64,000 nt of DNA, from NCBI GenBank assembly GCA_964196275.1, contig CAXMSN010000067.1, positions 1 through 64,000 on the forward strand, given 5' to 3'. Positions 24,787-33,624 of the stretch are shown here, piece by piece. The stretch's first letter is position 1. Each line of letters starts with the position of its first letter. A model generated the notes under the pieces. The model was not told the DNA's origin, did not search any database, and worked only from the letters and a program-made list of their open reading frames with translations. The position numbers were made by a program, and so were the translations under genes. The DNA is from UBA5794 sp964196275 (GTDB taxonomy: Bacteria > Actinomycetota > Acidimicrobiia > Spongiisociales > UBA5794).

Positions 24787-25598
24787 CAATCGCCGTAGCG
24801 GGCCTCTGGTTGACTTCGGCCGTGGTGCCCGCACTAGGCGGGGATTGCTGGTTCGACGAAATGGATGGCCAACTCCAGTGCGAGGAATCCGGCGGCGGGG
24901 GAACCCCCTCCGAACAGACACCAGCGCCTACGCCGCGCGTTGGCAAGCGGTACGTCCATCTGACCACCCGGGCTGGTGTTGGCGACTGCTACTACTGGTC
25001 GAATACGGCTGGCGGACTCGATGCGTGGGATTCTGCGAACGATCCGGCGATCATCAACATCGTGCTCCGAACACCCGAGTGCCCGGTGAACGCAGCACCG
25101 CTCGTGGATGCCGAAGAGACGGCGTGGGCGATTTTCAGATCGTGGCCGCTCGCCGCACCCCAGGTCTCGCTACAGCCAGCCGGTGCAGGCATCACGGGAC
25201 TGCCGACGTACCTCGCAACGCCAACTCCCACTTCCATCTCACACACCGAACTTCTACCCGATGGAAGAACACTCAGGGTGCGTGCGCACATCGAGCATCT
25301 CGACGTCAGCTGGGGAGACAGTTCGCTTGTGCGGTACCAACCGGCCGGTGCCCTCCCGTTCCCAAGTGGCTCGGTGACGCACACATACCTGCTCAAGACG
25401 TGCAGCAACGAATACAGGAACAACCACCCATCAGGTGGCCTGTGTCACCCAACACACGACCGGTACCAGATCACGGCGACCTTCTCATGGCTCGCAGAGT
25501 TCACAACAAACGGCGCATGGAACGAACTCGGAACACTGACCCGAACCACCTCCACCAACTACCCCGTAGAAGAAGCCCGCGGCGTCTCGGTCCCGTAG
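24759..25598 (+). CDS. Secreted protein, unknown
   Basis: The 279-residue product has a signal peptide (RRAASAVLAIAVAGLWLTSAVVPALG) and a mature part with six or more Cys (DCWFDEMDGQLQCEESGG, GDCYYW, ECPVN, TCSNEY, GLCHPTHD) that probably form disulfides. VSWGDSSLVRYQP is a PKD-like WGD turn, so a PKD-type beta-sandwich is likely at the C terminus. GGAGAGGGG precedes the ATG. It overlaps the upstream lipoprotein gene by 28 bp. Confidence 0.72.
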   Translation: MRRAASAVLAIAVAGLWLTSAVVPALGGDCWFDEMDGQLQCEESGGGGTPSEQTPAPTPRVGKRYVHLTTRAGVGDCYYWSNTAGGLDAWDSANDPAIINIVLRTPECPVNAAPLVDAEETAWAIFRSWPLAAPQVSLQPAGAGITGLPTYLATPTPTSISHTELLPDGRTLRVRAHIEHLDVSWGDSSLVRYQPAGALPFPSGSVTHTYLLKTCSNEYRNNHPSGGLCHPTHDRYQITATFSWLAEFTTNGAWNELGTLTRTTSTNYPVEEARGVSVP

Positions 25599-25627
25599 AG
25601 ACGTCTCGACAAGTGCGCAAGCCCCGG

Positions 25628-25728
25628 GATTCCTGGTCTGTCAGCGCGCGCAGCGAAGCGGGTCTGTCGTCTGTTGTGTGTCAGCGAGGTCTGCCGAGCG
25701 GGTCTGAAGCGAGCGCAGCGAGCGCTTA
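25628..25728. repeat. Intergenic repeat module (GGTCTG/CAGCGAG type)
   Basis: GGTCTGTCAGCGCGCGCAGCGAAGC, GGTCTGTCGTCTGTTGTGTG, TCAGCGAGGTCTGCCGAGC and GCGAGCGCAGCGAGCG fill the gap before the sigma-factor stop codon. It is a second copy of the module at 4711-4783. Confidence 0.55.
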
Positions 25729-26775
25729 GATCAGATCCTGTTCGCGGATTCCGAAGCTTGGGTGGCGGAGTCTGCAGAGTGCGAGCTTCTCGAGTTGGCG
25801 GATGCGCTCGCGGGTCAGATTGAACTCTTCGCCAATCTCTTCGAGCGTCCGCGGGATTCCGTCGTAGAAGCCATAGCGAAGCGCAAGGATCCGCCCCTCA
25901 CGGGTCGGGAGCCTGTCGATCGACTTCCGCAGCGAGTTCGCGATGTCGAGTTCCTCTGTCACCTTGACGGGATCGACGGCATCTTCGTCTTCGATGAAGT
26001 CACCGAGTTGAGCACCGTCCTCACCGATGGGTTGTTCGAGTGAGACCGTGTCGGCAACTGCCAGGGCCAATTCGACCTTCGTCACCTCGACGCCGGCTTC
26101 CTCAGCGATCTCTTCTGGCTTCGGGTCACGTCCGAGTTCGGCTTTGAGAGACGCTTGCGCGGCACGGACCGCAGCGAGCGTGTCATGAAGATGTACAGGT
26201 ATGCGGACTGTTCTCGACTTGTCAGCGATCGCTCTTGTGATGGCCTGGCGAATCCACCACGTGGCGTACGTCGAGAATTTGAAACCTTTGCGCCAGTCGA
26301 ACTTCTCGACTGCACGGATCAGGCCGAGGTTGCCTTCCTGGATGAGGTCGAGGAAGTCGATGCCAGACGTGTTCGCATACCGCCTTGCGTTTGCGACGAC
26401 CAGCCTGAGGTTCGCTGTAAGGAACGCGTCCTTGGCTTCCATCCCCCGCCGGACCTGACGTCTGAGCAGGATCTCCTCTGACCGCGTCTTGAAGTCGCCG
26501 GTCTCGAGGCGTTCACTGGCGGCCTGACCGCCTTCGATCTTCTGGGCGTAATCGACCTCGTTCTCGGCCGTGAGAAGGTCGAATTGGCCGATGGATGTGA
26601 GGTACTGGGAGACGAGATCGGTGGTGAGTCGCCCCCGGTCATCTGTGAGTTTGGAGCGTTCGCGGTCCTTGAGGCTGCGACTGAGCGTGTCGCGGTCCAT
26701 CCGCTCCTTCGCCTCTTCGCGCTCGCGTTGCGCCTTGTTGACGATGGCCTTTCTCGGCTTTGAACCTGTCGTCAT
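25726..26775 (-). CDS. Primary-like (group 1/2) sigma-70 factor
   Basis: The 349-residue sigma factor has region 1.2 (LVSQYLTSIGQFDLLTAENEVDYAQKIEGG) and a complete region 2 (NLRLVVANARRYANTSGIDFLDLIQEGNLGLIRAVEKFDWRKGFKFSTYATWWIRQAITRAI). Region 3 is present, and region 4 ends with LPTREGRILALRYGFYDGIPRTLEEIGEEFNLTRERIRQLEKLAL. The acidic region 1.1 of a full RpoD is short here, so it may be a housekeeping RpoD/HrdB or a SigB-type group 2 factor. It directs RNA polymerase to -10/-35 promoters. Confidence 0.92.
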   Translation of the reverse strand: MTTGSKPRKAIVNKAQREREEAKERMDRDTLSRSLKDRERSKLTDDRGRLTTDLVSQYLTSIGQFDLLTAENEVDYAQKIEGGQAASERLETGDFKTRSEEILLRRQVRRGMEAKDAFLTANLRLVVANARRYANTSGIDFLDLIQEGNLGLIRAVEKFDWRKGFKFSTYATWWIRQAITRAIADKSRTVRIPVHLHDTLAAVRAAQASLKAELGRDPKPEEIAEEAGVEVTKVELALAVADTVSLEQPIGEDGAQLGDFIEDEDAVDPVKVTEELDIANSLRKSIDRLPTREGRILALRYGFYDGIPRTLEEIGEEFNLTRERIRQLEKLALCRLRHPSFGIREQDLI

Positions 26776-27130
26776 CCAACACCCTCCACCAACGTCGACG
26801 GGAATCCCCCGCGGGCAACGAGATCAGAAGTTTCGAAACACTCGGATCCGCCCGACCAAGGCGTGCTACCCAATATCACACAGGCTCTCCCGTTTGTGAA
26901 CCCACTATCTCCTCGGCGGAAGGTATCGAACCCAGCGGATTACCGGCACGTGGGGCTGGCAGAAGACGTCAGACCACAGACCACAGAGATCCGAAGCCCG
27001 AAGTCCGACCAGAGGAGGCAGGCGAGCGAACACGGCTTAAGGAACTGTTCACCTCGGAATCGGAACGTTTGGTCACAGGGTGCAGTTTCATCTGTGAGGA
27101 CACCTCGACACGGGAAGATTGGGAGTGGAA
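26776..27130. other. 355-bp gap: sigma promoter region and repeats
   Basis: No gene is supported. The first 150 bp should hold the sigma-factor promoter (minus strand). The centre holds AGACCACAGACCACAGAGATCC and GAAGCCCGAAGTCCGACC repeats (26963-27032). GGGAG for the next gene lies at the right end. Confidence 0.55.
26963..27032. repeat. GACCACAGA-type intergenic repeat copy
   Basis: Contains AGACCACAGACCACAGAGAT followed by CCGAAGCCCGAAGTCCGACC. The same word set recurs at 27803-27836, 53655-53760 and 55410-55468. Confidence 0.5.
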
Positions 27131-27802
27131 GTGAACTGGATCAAAACACATGCGCGCATCGCCGCCGGAGTCGCCGCCGCCGGACTCGCAGGGCTTGTCT
27201 TTCTCGTCGTGTGGTTTCAACCTCAGACGGCGTTCATCGACGACGTCGTAAACGACACGATCCCCGTCGTGGCATCTGAACAGCTGGCTTCAAGCGACGA
27301 CGGAGGTCAGACGACGGACGACGGAACAGAGGCAGAGTCGGAAACACCGCAGGCCGATCCTGCCGAGCCGGATGAGCTGGAAGAAGAGATGGGTGACGAG
27401 ATGGAGGATGCGGAGGAGGCTGTAACCGAGCCCGCTGCCGGCGAGGTACCGCCGTCCTTCCCGCTCACCCTCGGCGAGGGAGCCTTCATCGACTTGGCGC
27501 ACACAGGCACCGGAGCCGTCAAGGTCATCGAACTCGAGGACGGAACTCGCATTCTGAGATTCGAGGACCTCGACGTGCTCAACGGCCCCGACCTGCGGGT
27601 CATCCTGTCACCGTCAGCGCTCGTTGAAGACGACGGCGCATACGACGACGGAGTGTTCTTCGACCTTGGTCCACTGAAGGGGAATAAGGGAAACCAGAAC
27701 TACGAGATCCCGCCAGAGATCGACCTCGACGACTTCGCAACGGTCGCCATCTGGTGCCGCAGGTTCAACGTATCGTTCAACGCGGCTCCGATCGGATCCT
27801 GA
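27131..27802 (+). CDS. Membrane-anchored DM13-domain protein
   Basis: The 223-residue protein has an N-terminal anchor (ARIAAGVAAAGLAGLVFLVVWF), a very acidic spacer (residues 45-110), and a C-terminal DM13 domain (about 120-223). The domain carries VKVIELEDGTRILRFEDLDVLNGPDLRVILS, VFFDLGPLKGNKGNQNYEIP and VAIWCRRFNVSFNAAPI, where the single conserved Cys is seen. DM13 domains are proposed redox or cytochrome-like extracytoplasmic modules. GTG start at 27131 has GGGAG five bases upstream. Confidence 0.85.
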   Translation: MNWIKTHARIAAGVAAAGLAGLVFLVVWFQPQTAFIDDVVNDTIPVVASEQLASSDDGGQTTDDGTEAESETPQADPAEPDELEEEMGDEMEDAEEAVTEPAAGEVPPSFPLTLGEGAFIDLAHTGTGAVKVIELEDGTRILRFEDLDVLNGPDLRVILSPSALVEDDGAYDDGVFFDLGPLKGNKGNQNYEIPPEIDLDDFATVAIWCRRFNVSFNAAPIGS

Positions 27803-27836
27803 CAGAGGACCACAGGCCTCAAACCTCAGACCATGC
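27803..27836. repeat. GACCACAG-type intergenic repeat copy
   Basis: AGAGGACCACAGGCCTCAAACCTCAGACCATG follows the DM13 stop codon; a short degenerate member of the GACCACAGA repeat group. Confidence 0.4.
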
Positions 27837-27866
27837 GCGTAGGATTGGGGCACCGAGGAGGTAGAT

Positions 27867-28907
27867 GTGGATCGGGAGAAGACGCTTGCATTCATCGATC
27901 AGTTCACTGCAATGGCTGCTGGTGCTACGACGATCGGCCTCCTCGCCGTAGCAGACCGAACAGGGCTGCTCAGGTCCATGGCACGAAAGCCAGCCCGAAC
28001 CGTTGACGCGATCGCGGTGGATGCAGGACTCGATCGCCGGTACACCCGTGAGATTCTCTCCGGACTCGTCGCGGCCGGCGTGATCGACTACTCACCGGCC
28101 GATGCCACGTTCGAGCTGAGCGACGAGCACGCCACCGTCCTGGCCGACGATTCTTCTCCGTACTCGATGACGGGTTGGCTCGACATGCTTCCTGCCGCCC
28201 TCGACCACACGGATGAGATCGCTGCCGTCGCGACCAGTGGCGGAGGCGTCCCCTTCTCCTCATATGGGGACCGGATGGTGCGAGGCATAGATCGAGCCAG
28301 CACACCGTCGACGACGATCCTGCTCACGCGGAGATGGCTGCCGACCATGCCCGACGTGGTGGAGCGACTGGCCGCCGGAGGGCGGATCGCGGACGTCGGC
28401 TGCGGTTCAGGGTCCGCCGTCAGAGCAATGGCTCTTGCCTATCCCGATGCACTCGTCGTCGGCTTCGACATCGACGGACCGTCAATCGAGCGGGCGATCG
28501 CTGGCACATCCGAGTCGAACGCATCATTTATCGTTGGCAGCTCAGATGCGATGACAGACCACGGACCGTTCGACCTGGTGACGCTCTTCGACGTTGTCCA
28601 TGACCTTGCAGACCCGCTGGGTGTGCTGCACCAGGTCCGCGAATCTCTGTCCGGCGACGGAGTCATGCTCATGATGGAGCCGAGGATCGCCGCCGACCTT
28701 GAGGACAACATCAACGATCGCGCGGCTCTGCTGTACGGGATCTCGACGTTCCACTGCATGACCCAGTCGCTCGCCCACGACGGAGCAGGCCTCGGCGCAG
28801 CCTGGGGACCGGCAGCTGCCGAAGAACTCTGCCGCGCCGCAGGCTTCACGTCGTTCGAGGAGCTACCCATCGAGAACCCGTTCTCAGCGTTCTTTCGCGT
28901 CGAGTAG
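27867..28907 (+). CDS. Winged-helix SAM methyltransferase (O-methyltransferase type)
   Basis: The 346-residue protein has an N-terminal dimerisation/winged-helix domain (TIGLLAVADRTGLLRSMARKPARTVDAIAVDAGLDRRYTREIL) and a C-terminal Rossmann domain. That domain carries RIADVGCGSGSAVRAMALAYP, GFDIDGPSIERA and DLVTLFDVVHDLADP. This is the layout of hydroxyneurosporene- or acetylserotonin-type O-methyltransferases. The substrate is unknown. GTG start follows GAGGAGG. Confidence 0.85.
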   Translation: MDREKTLAFIDQFTAMAAGATTIGLLAVADRTGLLRSMARKPARTVDAIAVDAGLDRRYTREILSGLVAAGVIDYSPADATFELSDEHATVLADDSSPYSMTGWLDMLPAALDHTDEIAAVATSGGGVPFSSYGDRMVRGIDRASTPSTTILLTRRWLPTMPDVVERLAAGGRIADVGCGSGSAVRAMALAYPDALVVGFDIDGPSIERAIAGTSESNASFIVGSSDAMTDHGPFDLVTLFDVVHDLADPLGVLHQVRESLSGDGVMLMMEPRIAADLEDNINDRAALLYGISTFHCMTQSLAHDGAGLGAAWGPAAAEELCRAAGFTSFEELPIENPFSAFFRVE

Positions 28908-28997
28908 TCCCAGCCAGGATCGGAGTTCGGTTCTCGCCTCCGGGTTGATCTCCCCAAATCCCAGTGGTTATTGGGGTTCGCCGTATCCTTTCGAACC

Positions 28998-30032
28998 ATG
29001 ACACAGACCTCGTCGAGCCTCCCTGTTTGCATCCATTGCGGCACTCCCAGACCAGCAGATGAGACCCAATGTCCGTCGTGCGGGAAGCCGTGGATCGACG
29101 TTCTCGTCGCGGACGTGCCGCCCGTCGTGCCGCCTGTTGTGCCGCCTGCCGAGCCCGCTGCTGCACCGGTCAATGCAGCCGTCGCTGCCGCAGCCACAGC
29201 CGAGCTGGTCACGGGCGATGACGACCCACCCCTGTCGCCACACGACACAGGCGAATTCGGACTCGACGAATGGACGCTGCCACCCGAGCCACCGAAGAAT
29301 CGACCGCTCTGGCTGATTCCCGTTGTTCTCGTCTTTGCCGTCTTGGGATTCTGGGCGTACGTTTACTACGCCGACTCAGGGACATCAACAACGACCGTCG
29401 TCGCTGAACCATCGACGTCAACGTCCACTGCACCATCTGCCACAACCACAGTGGCAGCACTGGCGACCGAATCGACGACTACCACCGCTCCGCCAACGAC
29501 CACGACGACGCTCCCCTATCCATCTGCCGCAGCATGGGAAGAGTCAGGTCAGGGGATCTCGACGGCCCTCCTCAAGATGAAGGCCTCTGGGCTCGGCCCG
29601 ATTGACATCGGCAGCTCACTCGCCGACGTGAGCGGCCAGCTCGTAGCGAGTCTCGGCCCGGCGGAGTCAGCGGGCGACGCCGACTTGTGCCAGCCTGAAG
29701 AGGCGTACTGGCTGCAGTGGGGACCGCTGAGAGTGATCTTCGACGGATGGGAGCCCACCTCCACCTTCGTCGGCTACCAATACGCCGAAGCCGATGCAGG
29801 CGAGACGAACGTCCCACTCACGACCCTGTCCGGGCTACGACTCGCAGATACCGTCGCTGAACTACAGGCGACCTACAACTTCTACACGGTGACCTTCGAG
29901 GTCATCGAAGGCCAGGACTATTTCCGCCTGGTCGACGGCGGGGAGCTATTGCTGTGGGGCCCTGTCTCAAGTACCGACCCCACCGGTACAGTTCTCGGGA
30001 TCTACTCACCGTCGCCTTGCCCGGCGAGCTGA
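28998..30032 (+). CDS. Zinc-ribbon, single-pass membrane protein with extracytoplasmic domain
   Basis: The 344-residue protein has an N-terminal zinc ribbon (CIHCGTPRPADETQCPSCGKPW), a Pro/Ala spacer, one membrane helix (LWLIPVVLVFAVLGFWAYVYYA) and a Thr-rich wall-spanning linker (about 50 residues). The C-terminal domain holds IDIGSSLADVSGQLVASLGPAE and WGPLRVIFDGW. That last domain is paralogous to the one encoded at 32105-32992, on the far side of the LCP gene. ATG at 28998 is the start; function is unknown but a cell-envelope role is likely. Confidence 0.78.
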   Translation: MTQTSSSLPVCIHCGTPRPADETQCPSCGKPWIDVLVADVPPVVPPVVPPAEPAAAPVNAAVAAAATAELVTGDDDPPLSPHDTGEFGLDEWTLPPEPPKNRPLWLIPVVLVFAVLGFWAYVYYADSGTSTTTVVAEPSTSTSTAPSATTTVAALATESTTTTAPPTTTTTLPYPSAAAWEESGQGISTALLKMKASGLGPIDIGSSLADVSGQLVASLGPAESAGDADLCQPEEAYWLQWGPLRVIFDGWEPTSTFVGYQYAEADAGETNVPLTTLSGLRLADTVAELQATYNFYTVTFEVIEGQDYFRLVDGGELLLWGPVSSTDPTGTVLGIYSPSPCPAS

Positions 30033-30069
30033 GACCGCTGCCGACACAAACCATGACTGAGACAGAGCG

Positions 30070-32037
30070 ATGACCGACACCGCAGAACCAGTACCAGCGA
30101 AACGGCCAAGGCGTAGATTCCTGACGGCCGCCAACTTCGCATTCGCTGCGACCTCGATCGTGATATTCATCGTCATCGCGTACGCGACCCGATCGAACAT
30201 CGGAGTTATCGGTGCCGCGATGATCGGCACAACAGCTGGCGCTGTCGTGTGGTGGGTGAGCACATCTATGGCTACACGGAAGCGGAAGAAAGAGTCGCTT
30301 GGCGATGTGCCGCTACTCGGCGCGATCCCGGCGCATGACGCAGCGTCCGCACCGGCCCTTGGCGACTCAGATACCTCCGGGGCATATGCAAAGGTCGCTG
30401 CTGCACTTGAGGGAGAGACCAACGGACGTGTGCTTCTCGTTGGCTCGGCAGAACCACGTCAGGGCGCTACGACCGTTGCGATGAACCTGGCGATCTCGGC
30501 AGCCAAGTCCGGGCGCCGGATCGTTCTCATTGATGGCGATGCCGACCAGTCCGGCGTCTCCCGGTTCATGGCGTCAGGTGTGTCGCCAGGGATCACCGAC
30601 ATCGCCACAGGAGAAGCCACCATCTCGGACGCGGCACGCATGTGGGCCGTCGATGACAAGACCATGTTGCCAGTCGTCCCTTCAGGCGAGCCGATCACCG
30701 ACGTCGTGAGTCTTGGCGGCATCCATCTTTCGGACGCCGTCGAAGCGATGGCCGAGCGAGCCGACGTCATCCTCATCGATGTGCCGCCTGCGATGACCTC
30801 TGAAGCCACGAAGCATCTGGCCGCTCACGCGGACGGCACGATCCTCGTCGTTGCCAAGGACGCCGATGCTGGGGTCGTGGCAGAGGCGGAAGCCAAGTTC
30901 TCAGACATCGGCGCGCCGGTTCTCGCCTACGTCGCGATCGGGGCAGACAAACTGCTAACACCGCTTGCGATGCTGTGGAAACCGATTGCGTTGCGGGTAG
31001 CGGTCGGCTCCATCGTGCTCCTTGCCGTCTTCACTGCCATCACGGGGGCCCAACTTCTCGATTCCTGGAACCGCATCGAGCGAGCGGAGTTCGATCTCTC
31101 CGATGCCAGAGCGATCCTCTCCGACGGCGCCATCACGACCACAACTACGACCGTCGACACCAGTCCCTCGACGACAGCCGCTGATCCGACAGGAACGACG
31201 ACGACAACACCGCTCGTTGAACTCCCGGACGAGCCCTATCGCACAATTCTCCTGATCGGGGGAGACGAAGACTCCGGCGCTAGCGATGTGATCCTGTACC
31301 TCGTCATGCCGACCAACGGAGCAGCCCCGTTCATGATGTCGTTCCCGCGAGATCTCTACGTCGATAACCCGTGTGCCGGTGGAAAGAGCAGGATCAACTC
31401 CCTGTCACACGGATGTCGGAGGAAGGGCATCAATGGAGGAACGCTCCTCTCGGTTCAGGTTTCCGAGATGACCGGTATCGATGTCGACCATTTCGCAGAA
31501 TTCACCTTTGATGGATTCGCAGACATCATCGACACGGTCGGCGGCGTGGAGATCTGCGTCGGTGAGTATGACGTGCGCGACTTCCCCGAGGCGAAACTCG
31601 AGTTGCCTGCAGGGTGCAATATCGCCACGGGCACCGAGGCCCTGTCGTGGGTCCGGTCTCGGCACACGCAGATCTTCAAGGATGGCAGTTGGCGCAGCAT
31701 GCCTGGCGCTGGTGACCTCATGAGAAATGTCCGCCAACAGGACGTCCTGTTCGCGATGGCAACGAAACTCAAAGCCTTCGACTCGCCGCAACAGTTGACT
31801 CAAACCGTCTCGAGTGTCGCCGATACGTTCATCCTGAGCGACACGCTCGACCTTCCTCGCGCGGTCAGCCTTGCCTGGCTAATACGCAGCCTCGATCTGG
31901 AGGACATCAATCGCCTCGTGATCCCGGTAAGACTCACCAGGTCGCCGAACGACCAGTCGATTCTCAAGGCGAACGTGACGATCAAGGAAGTGATCGCCGC
32001 GGTGTACGGCGACACGCTCCCGCTCGAAGTTCGGTAG
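30070..32037 (+). CDS. Fusion of degenerate BY-kinase-like P-loop domain and LCP ligase
   Basis: The 655-residue protein has two N-terminal helices (residues 20-65), then a CpsD/BY-kinase-like Rossmann domain (about 115-300). Its Walker A reads GSAEPRQGATTV with Ala where Lys is required; the A' motif is VLIDGDADQ and VILIDVPPA is Walker B-like. A third helix (307-330), a Thr-rich linker and a LytR-CpsA-Psr domain (about 400-650) follow. The LCP domain carries FMMSFPRDLYV, SRINSLS, GGTLLSVQVSEMTGI, DTVGGVEI, ALSWVRSRHT and RNVRQQ. LCP enzymes join glycopolymers to peptidoglycan. The N-terminal ATPase is probably inactive and may be a polymerase or chain-length partner module. Confidence 0.85.
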   Translation: MTDTAEPVPAKRPRRRFLTAANFAFAATSIVIFIVIAYATRSNIGVIGAAMIGTTAGAVVWWVSTSMATRKRKKESLGDVPLLGAIPAHDAASAPALGDSDTSGAYAKVAAALEGETNGRVLLVGSAEPRQGATTVAMNLAISAAKSGRRIVLIDGDADQSGVSRFMASGVSPGITDIATGEATISDAARMWAVDDKTMLPVVPSGEPITDVVSLGGIHLSDAVEAMAERADVILIDVPPAMTSEATKHLAAHADGTILVVAKDADAGVVAEAEAKFSDIGAPVLAYVAIGADKLLTPLAMLWKPIALRVAVGSIVLLAVFTAITGAQLLDSWNRIERAEFDLSDARAILSDGAITTTTTTVDTSPSTTAADPTGTTTTTPLVELPDEPYRTILLIGGDEDSGASDVILYLVMPTNGAAPFMMSFPRDLYVDNPCAGGKSRINSLSHGCRRKGINGGTLLSVQVSEMTGIDVDHFAEFTFDGFADIIDTVGGVEICVGEYDVRDFPEAKLELPAGCNIATGTEALSWVRSRHTQIFKDGSWRSMPGAGDLMRNVRQQDVLFAMATKLKAFDSPQQLTQTVSSVADTFILSDTLDLPRAVSLAWLIRSLDLEDINRLVIPVRLTRSPNDQSILKANVTIKEVIAAVYGDTLPLEVR

Positions 32038-32104
32038 AGCCGATGGTCAGCGTGGTCGGGACACAGTGTCATACAATGGCACGAACGGCAAGAGGACACC
32101 AGCG

Positions 32105-32992
32105 GTGAGCGACCCACGCGACCCAACTCAAAACCCACCTGGGTGGACCGATCCATATTCGGATCTGGTCGACACCGGCGGCGTCCCACCTCTGGTGCCA
32201 GGGCAGCCTCAAACAAGTCCAAACGGCCAGCCTCCAGGCTCACCACTCCTTACCGGCCTGATCATCGGTCTGCTCCTTGTGGCTCTCTCCGTCGCTGTGT
32301 TCCAACTGTTCGGAGCCGAAGACGATGGAACAGCTGCTGGAACGACGACCACCACCACAGAGGGGACCTCAACCACCACCACAGAGGGGACCTCAACCAC
32401 GACGTCGTCAACGACCACGCTGCCAAGCACAGATCCTTACCCACCCGTCGAACCACCGATCCTCGCCGAGGACTTCAAGCTGATGACAGACGGCCTGAGG
32501 ATCAACGACAACGACATCAAGGATCTCATCTTCGGAACGGAGGCAGACCTTGCAGTCGGACGCCTCGTGGCGTCGTTCGGACCTGCCACCCAGGACACGG
32601 GATGGCAGACATCCACGGGGCAGTACGGCGTCTGCGCCGGAGACCTCGAGCGAGTCGTCATATTCGATACATTCGCTGCCATCGTCACGAAGTCCGGTGG
32701 GCAGGAGATCTTCAACGGCTACCGCAACGACCTCACCTCTGGCGGCGGACTCGGCACGGATCCCGCTTCGATTGAGACGCTCAGCGGCCTCGTCATCGGA
32801 GACACGGTCGAAACGATGCAGACCATCTACGAAAGCCAGCGAGTCGTCTTCGGAACCGATCCGAAGCTTGGTCCGATCTACGAAGTGAATAGCGCGGCAT
32901 CCGGTATCCAGCTCCTCTGGGGCCCCGTCGAAGGCGAGGACAATACCGACAGGGTCATCGGGATCTACGCCCCAGATGTCTGCAATCGATAG
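32105..32992 (+). CDS. Single-pass membrane protein with Thr-rich linker, paralog of the 28998 gene
   Basis: The 295-residue protein has a Pro-rich cytoplasmic start, one helix (LLTGLIIGLLLVALSVAVFQLF), a Thr-rich linker with two exact copies of TTTTEGTS, and the same C-terminal domain as the gene before LCP (LAVGRLVASFGPATQ, LERVVIFDTF, LLWGPVEGE). It lacks the zinc ribbon. GTG at 32105 has AGAGGA about nine bases upstream; a GTG at 32066 is in frame. Function unknown. Confidence 0.75.
   Translation: MSDPRDPTQNPPGWTDPYSDLVDTGGVPPLVPGQPQTSPNGQPPGSPLLTGLIIGLLLVALSVAVFQLFGAEDDGTAAGTTTTTTEGTSTTTTEGTSTTTSSTTTLPSTDPYPPVEPPILAEDFKLMTDGLRINDNDIKDLIFGTEADLAVGRLVASFGPATQDTGWQTSTGQYGVCAGDLERVVIFDTFAAIVTKSGGQEIFNGYRNDLTSGGGLGTDPASIETLSGLVIGDTVETMQTIYESQRVVFGTDPKLGPIYEVNSAASGIQLLWGPVEGEDNTDRVIGIYAPDVCNR
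32351..32398 (+). repeat. 24-bp tandem repeat (x2) inside the linker
   Basis: Two identical 24-bp units begin at 32351 and 32375 and encode the TTTTEGTS linker repeat. Exact nucleotide identity points to recent expansion or slippage. Confidence 0.85.
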
Positions 32993-33031
32993 GGAAACAT
33001 CGATGACCGTGATGCAAGTAGAGTTCCGCCC

Positions 33032-33541
33032 ATGAAGCCGAGCTACACGACGTCGCTGGTCATCGGGTCCGTCCTGGGCCTCGTCATGGGTGTCGTCCTT
33101 GCGACATACATCGCGGCAACCGGTGGCGTTCCGTCCCTGATCGTCGAACTCGAAGGCGCAGACGTTGTACCGACTATCGCTCCTGCCGCATCGGCGATGT
33201 GGATCACCGTGATCATCGCCGGGCTCATCGGAGGATGGATCCTCGCCGTCGGTACCAAGGCGATCGCCAGCGTCATCGAGCCGGGGGGCGACACAGCGTC
33301 GGTCACCCTGGTCGGAACCATCGGTGCGGTTGTCGGGGCCACCGTTGCTGTCGTCGTCATGCCTCTCGGGATCACGATCTTGGGCTCCGTCACAGACGGC
33401 CTAGCCATCATCGGCGTCGCCGATCTGATCGTTCTCGCTGCGATCACAGGCTTAGTCGCTGGCGGTGCCGTGGTGTGGTTGTCGTACGTTCTGGCCCGCC
33501 AGCCACAACACGTCGAGGACACAGACCTTCTCGCCGCCTAG
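33032..33541 (+). CDS. Four-TM membrane protein, unknown
   Basis: The 169-residue protein has four hydrophobic segments rich in Gly, Val and Ile (VIGSVLGLVMGVVLATYI, AMWITVIIAGLIGGWILAVG, LVGTIGAVVGATVAVVV, LIVLAAITGLVAGGAVVWL). I recognise no family and see no catalytic motifs. The Shine-Dalgarno before the ATG is weak. Confidence 0.65.
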   Translation: MKPSYTTSLVIGSVLGLVMGVVLATYIAATGGVPSLIVELEGADVVPTIAPAASAMWITVIIAGLIGGWILAVGTKAIASVIEPGGDTASVTLVGTIGAVVGATVAVVVMPLGITILGSVTDGLAIIGVADLIVLAAITGLVAGGAVVWLSYVLARQPQHVEDTDLLAA

Positions 33542-33568
33542 AGATTCAGCGGCCGTCCAGGTTGCGAC

Positions 33569-33624
33569 CTATCCATGCTGCCTTATCCGTGCCGCCTTAT
33601 CCGTGCCGCCCTATCCGTGCCGCC
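33569..33624. repeat. 14-bp tandem repeat (four units)
   Basis: Four units of the form YTATCCRTGCYGCC begin at 33569, 33583, 33597 and 33611, ending exactly at the 3' end of the convergent lipoprotein gene. Units two and three are identical. It lies between convergent genes; no gene or clear hairpin is seen. Confidence 0.85.

Noticed and set aside
26924..26945. tRNA-like T-loop GGGTTCGATACC on the minus strand
   Set aside because: No acceptor stem or anticodon arm can be built around it.
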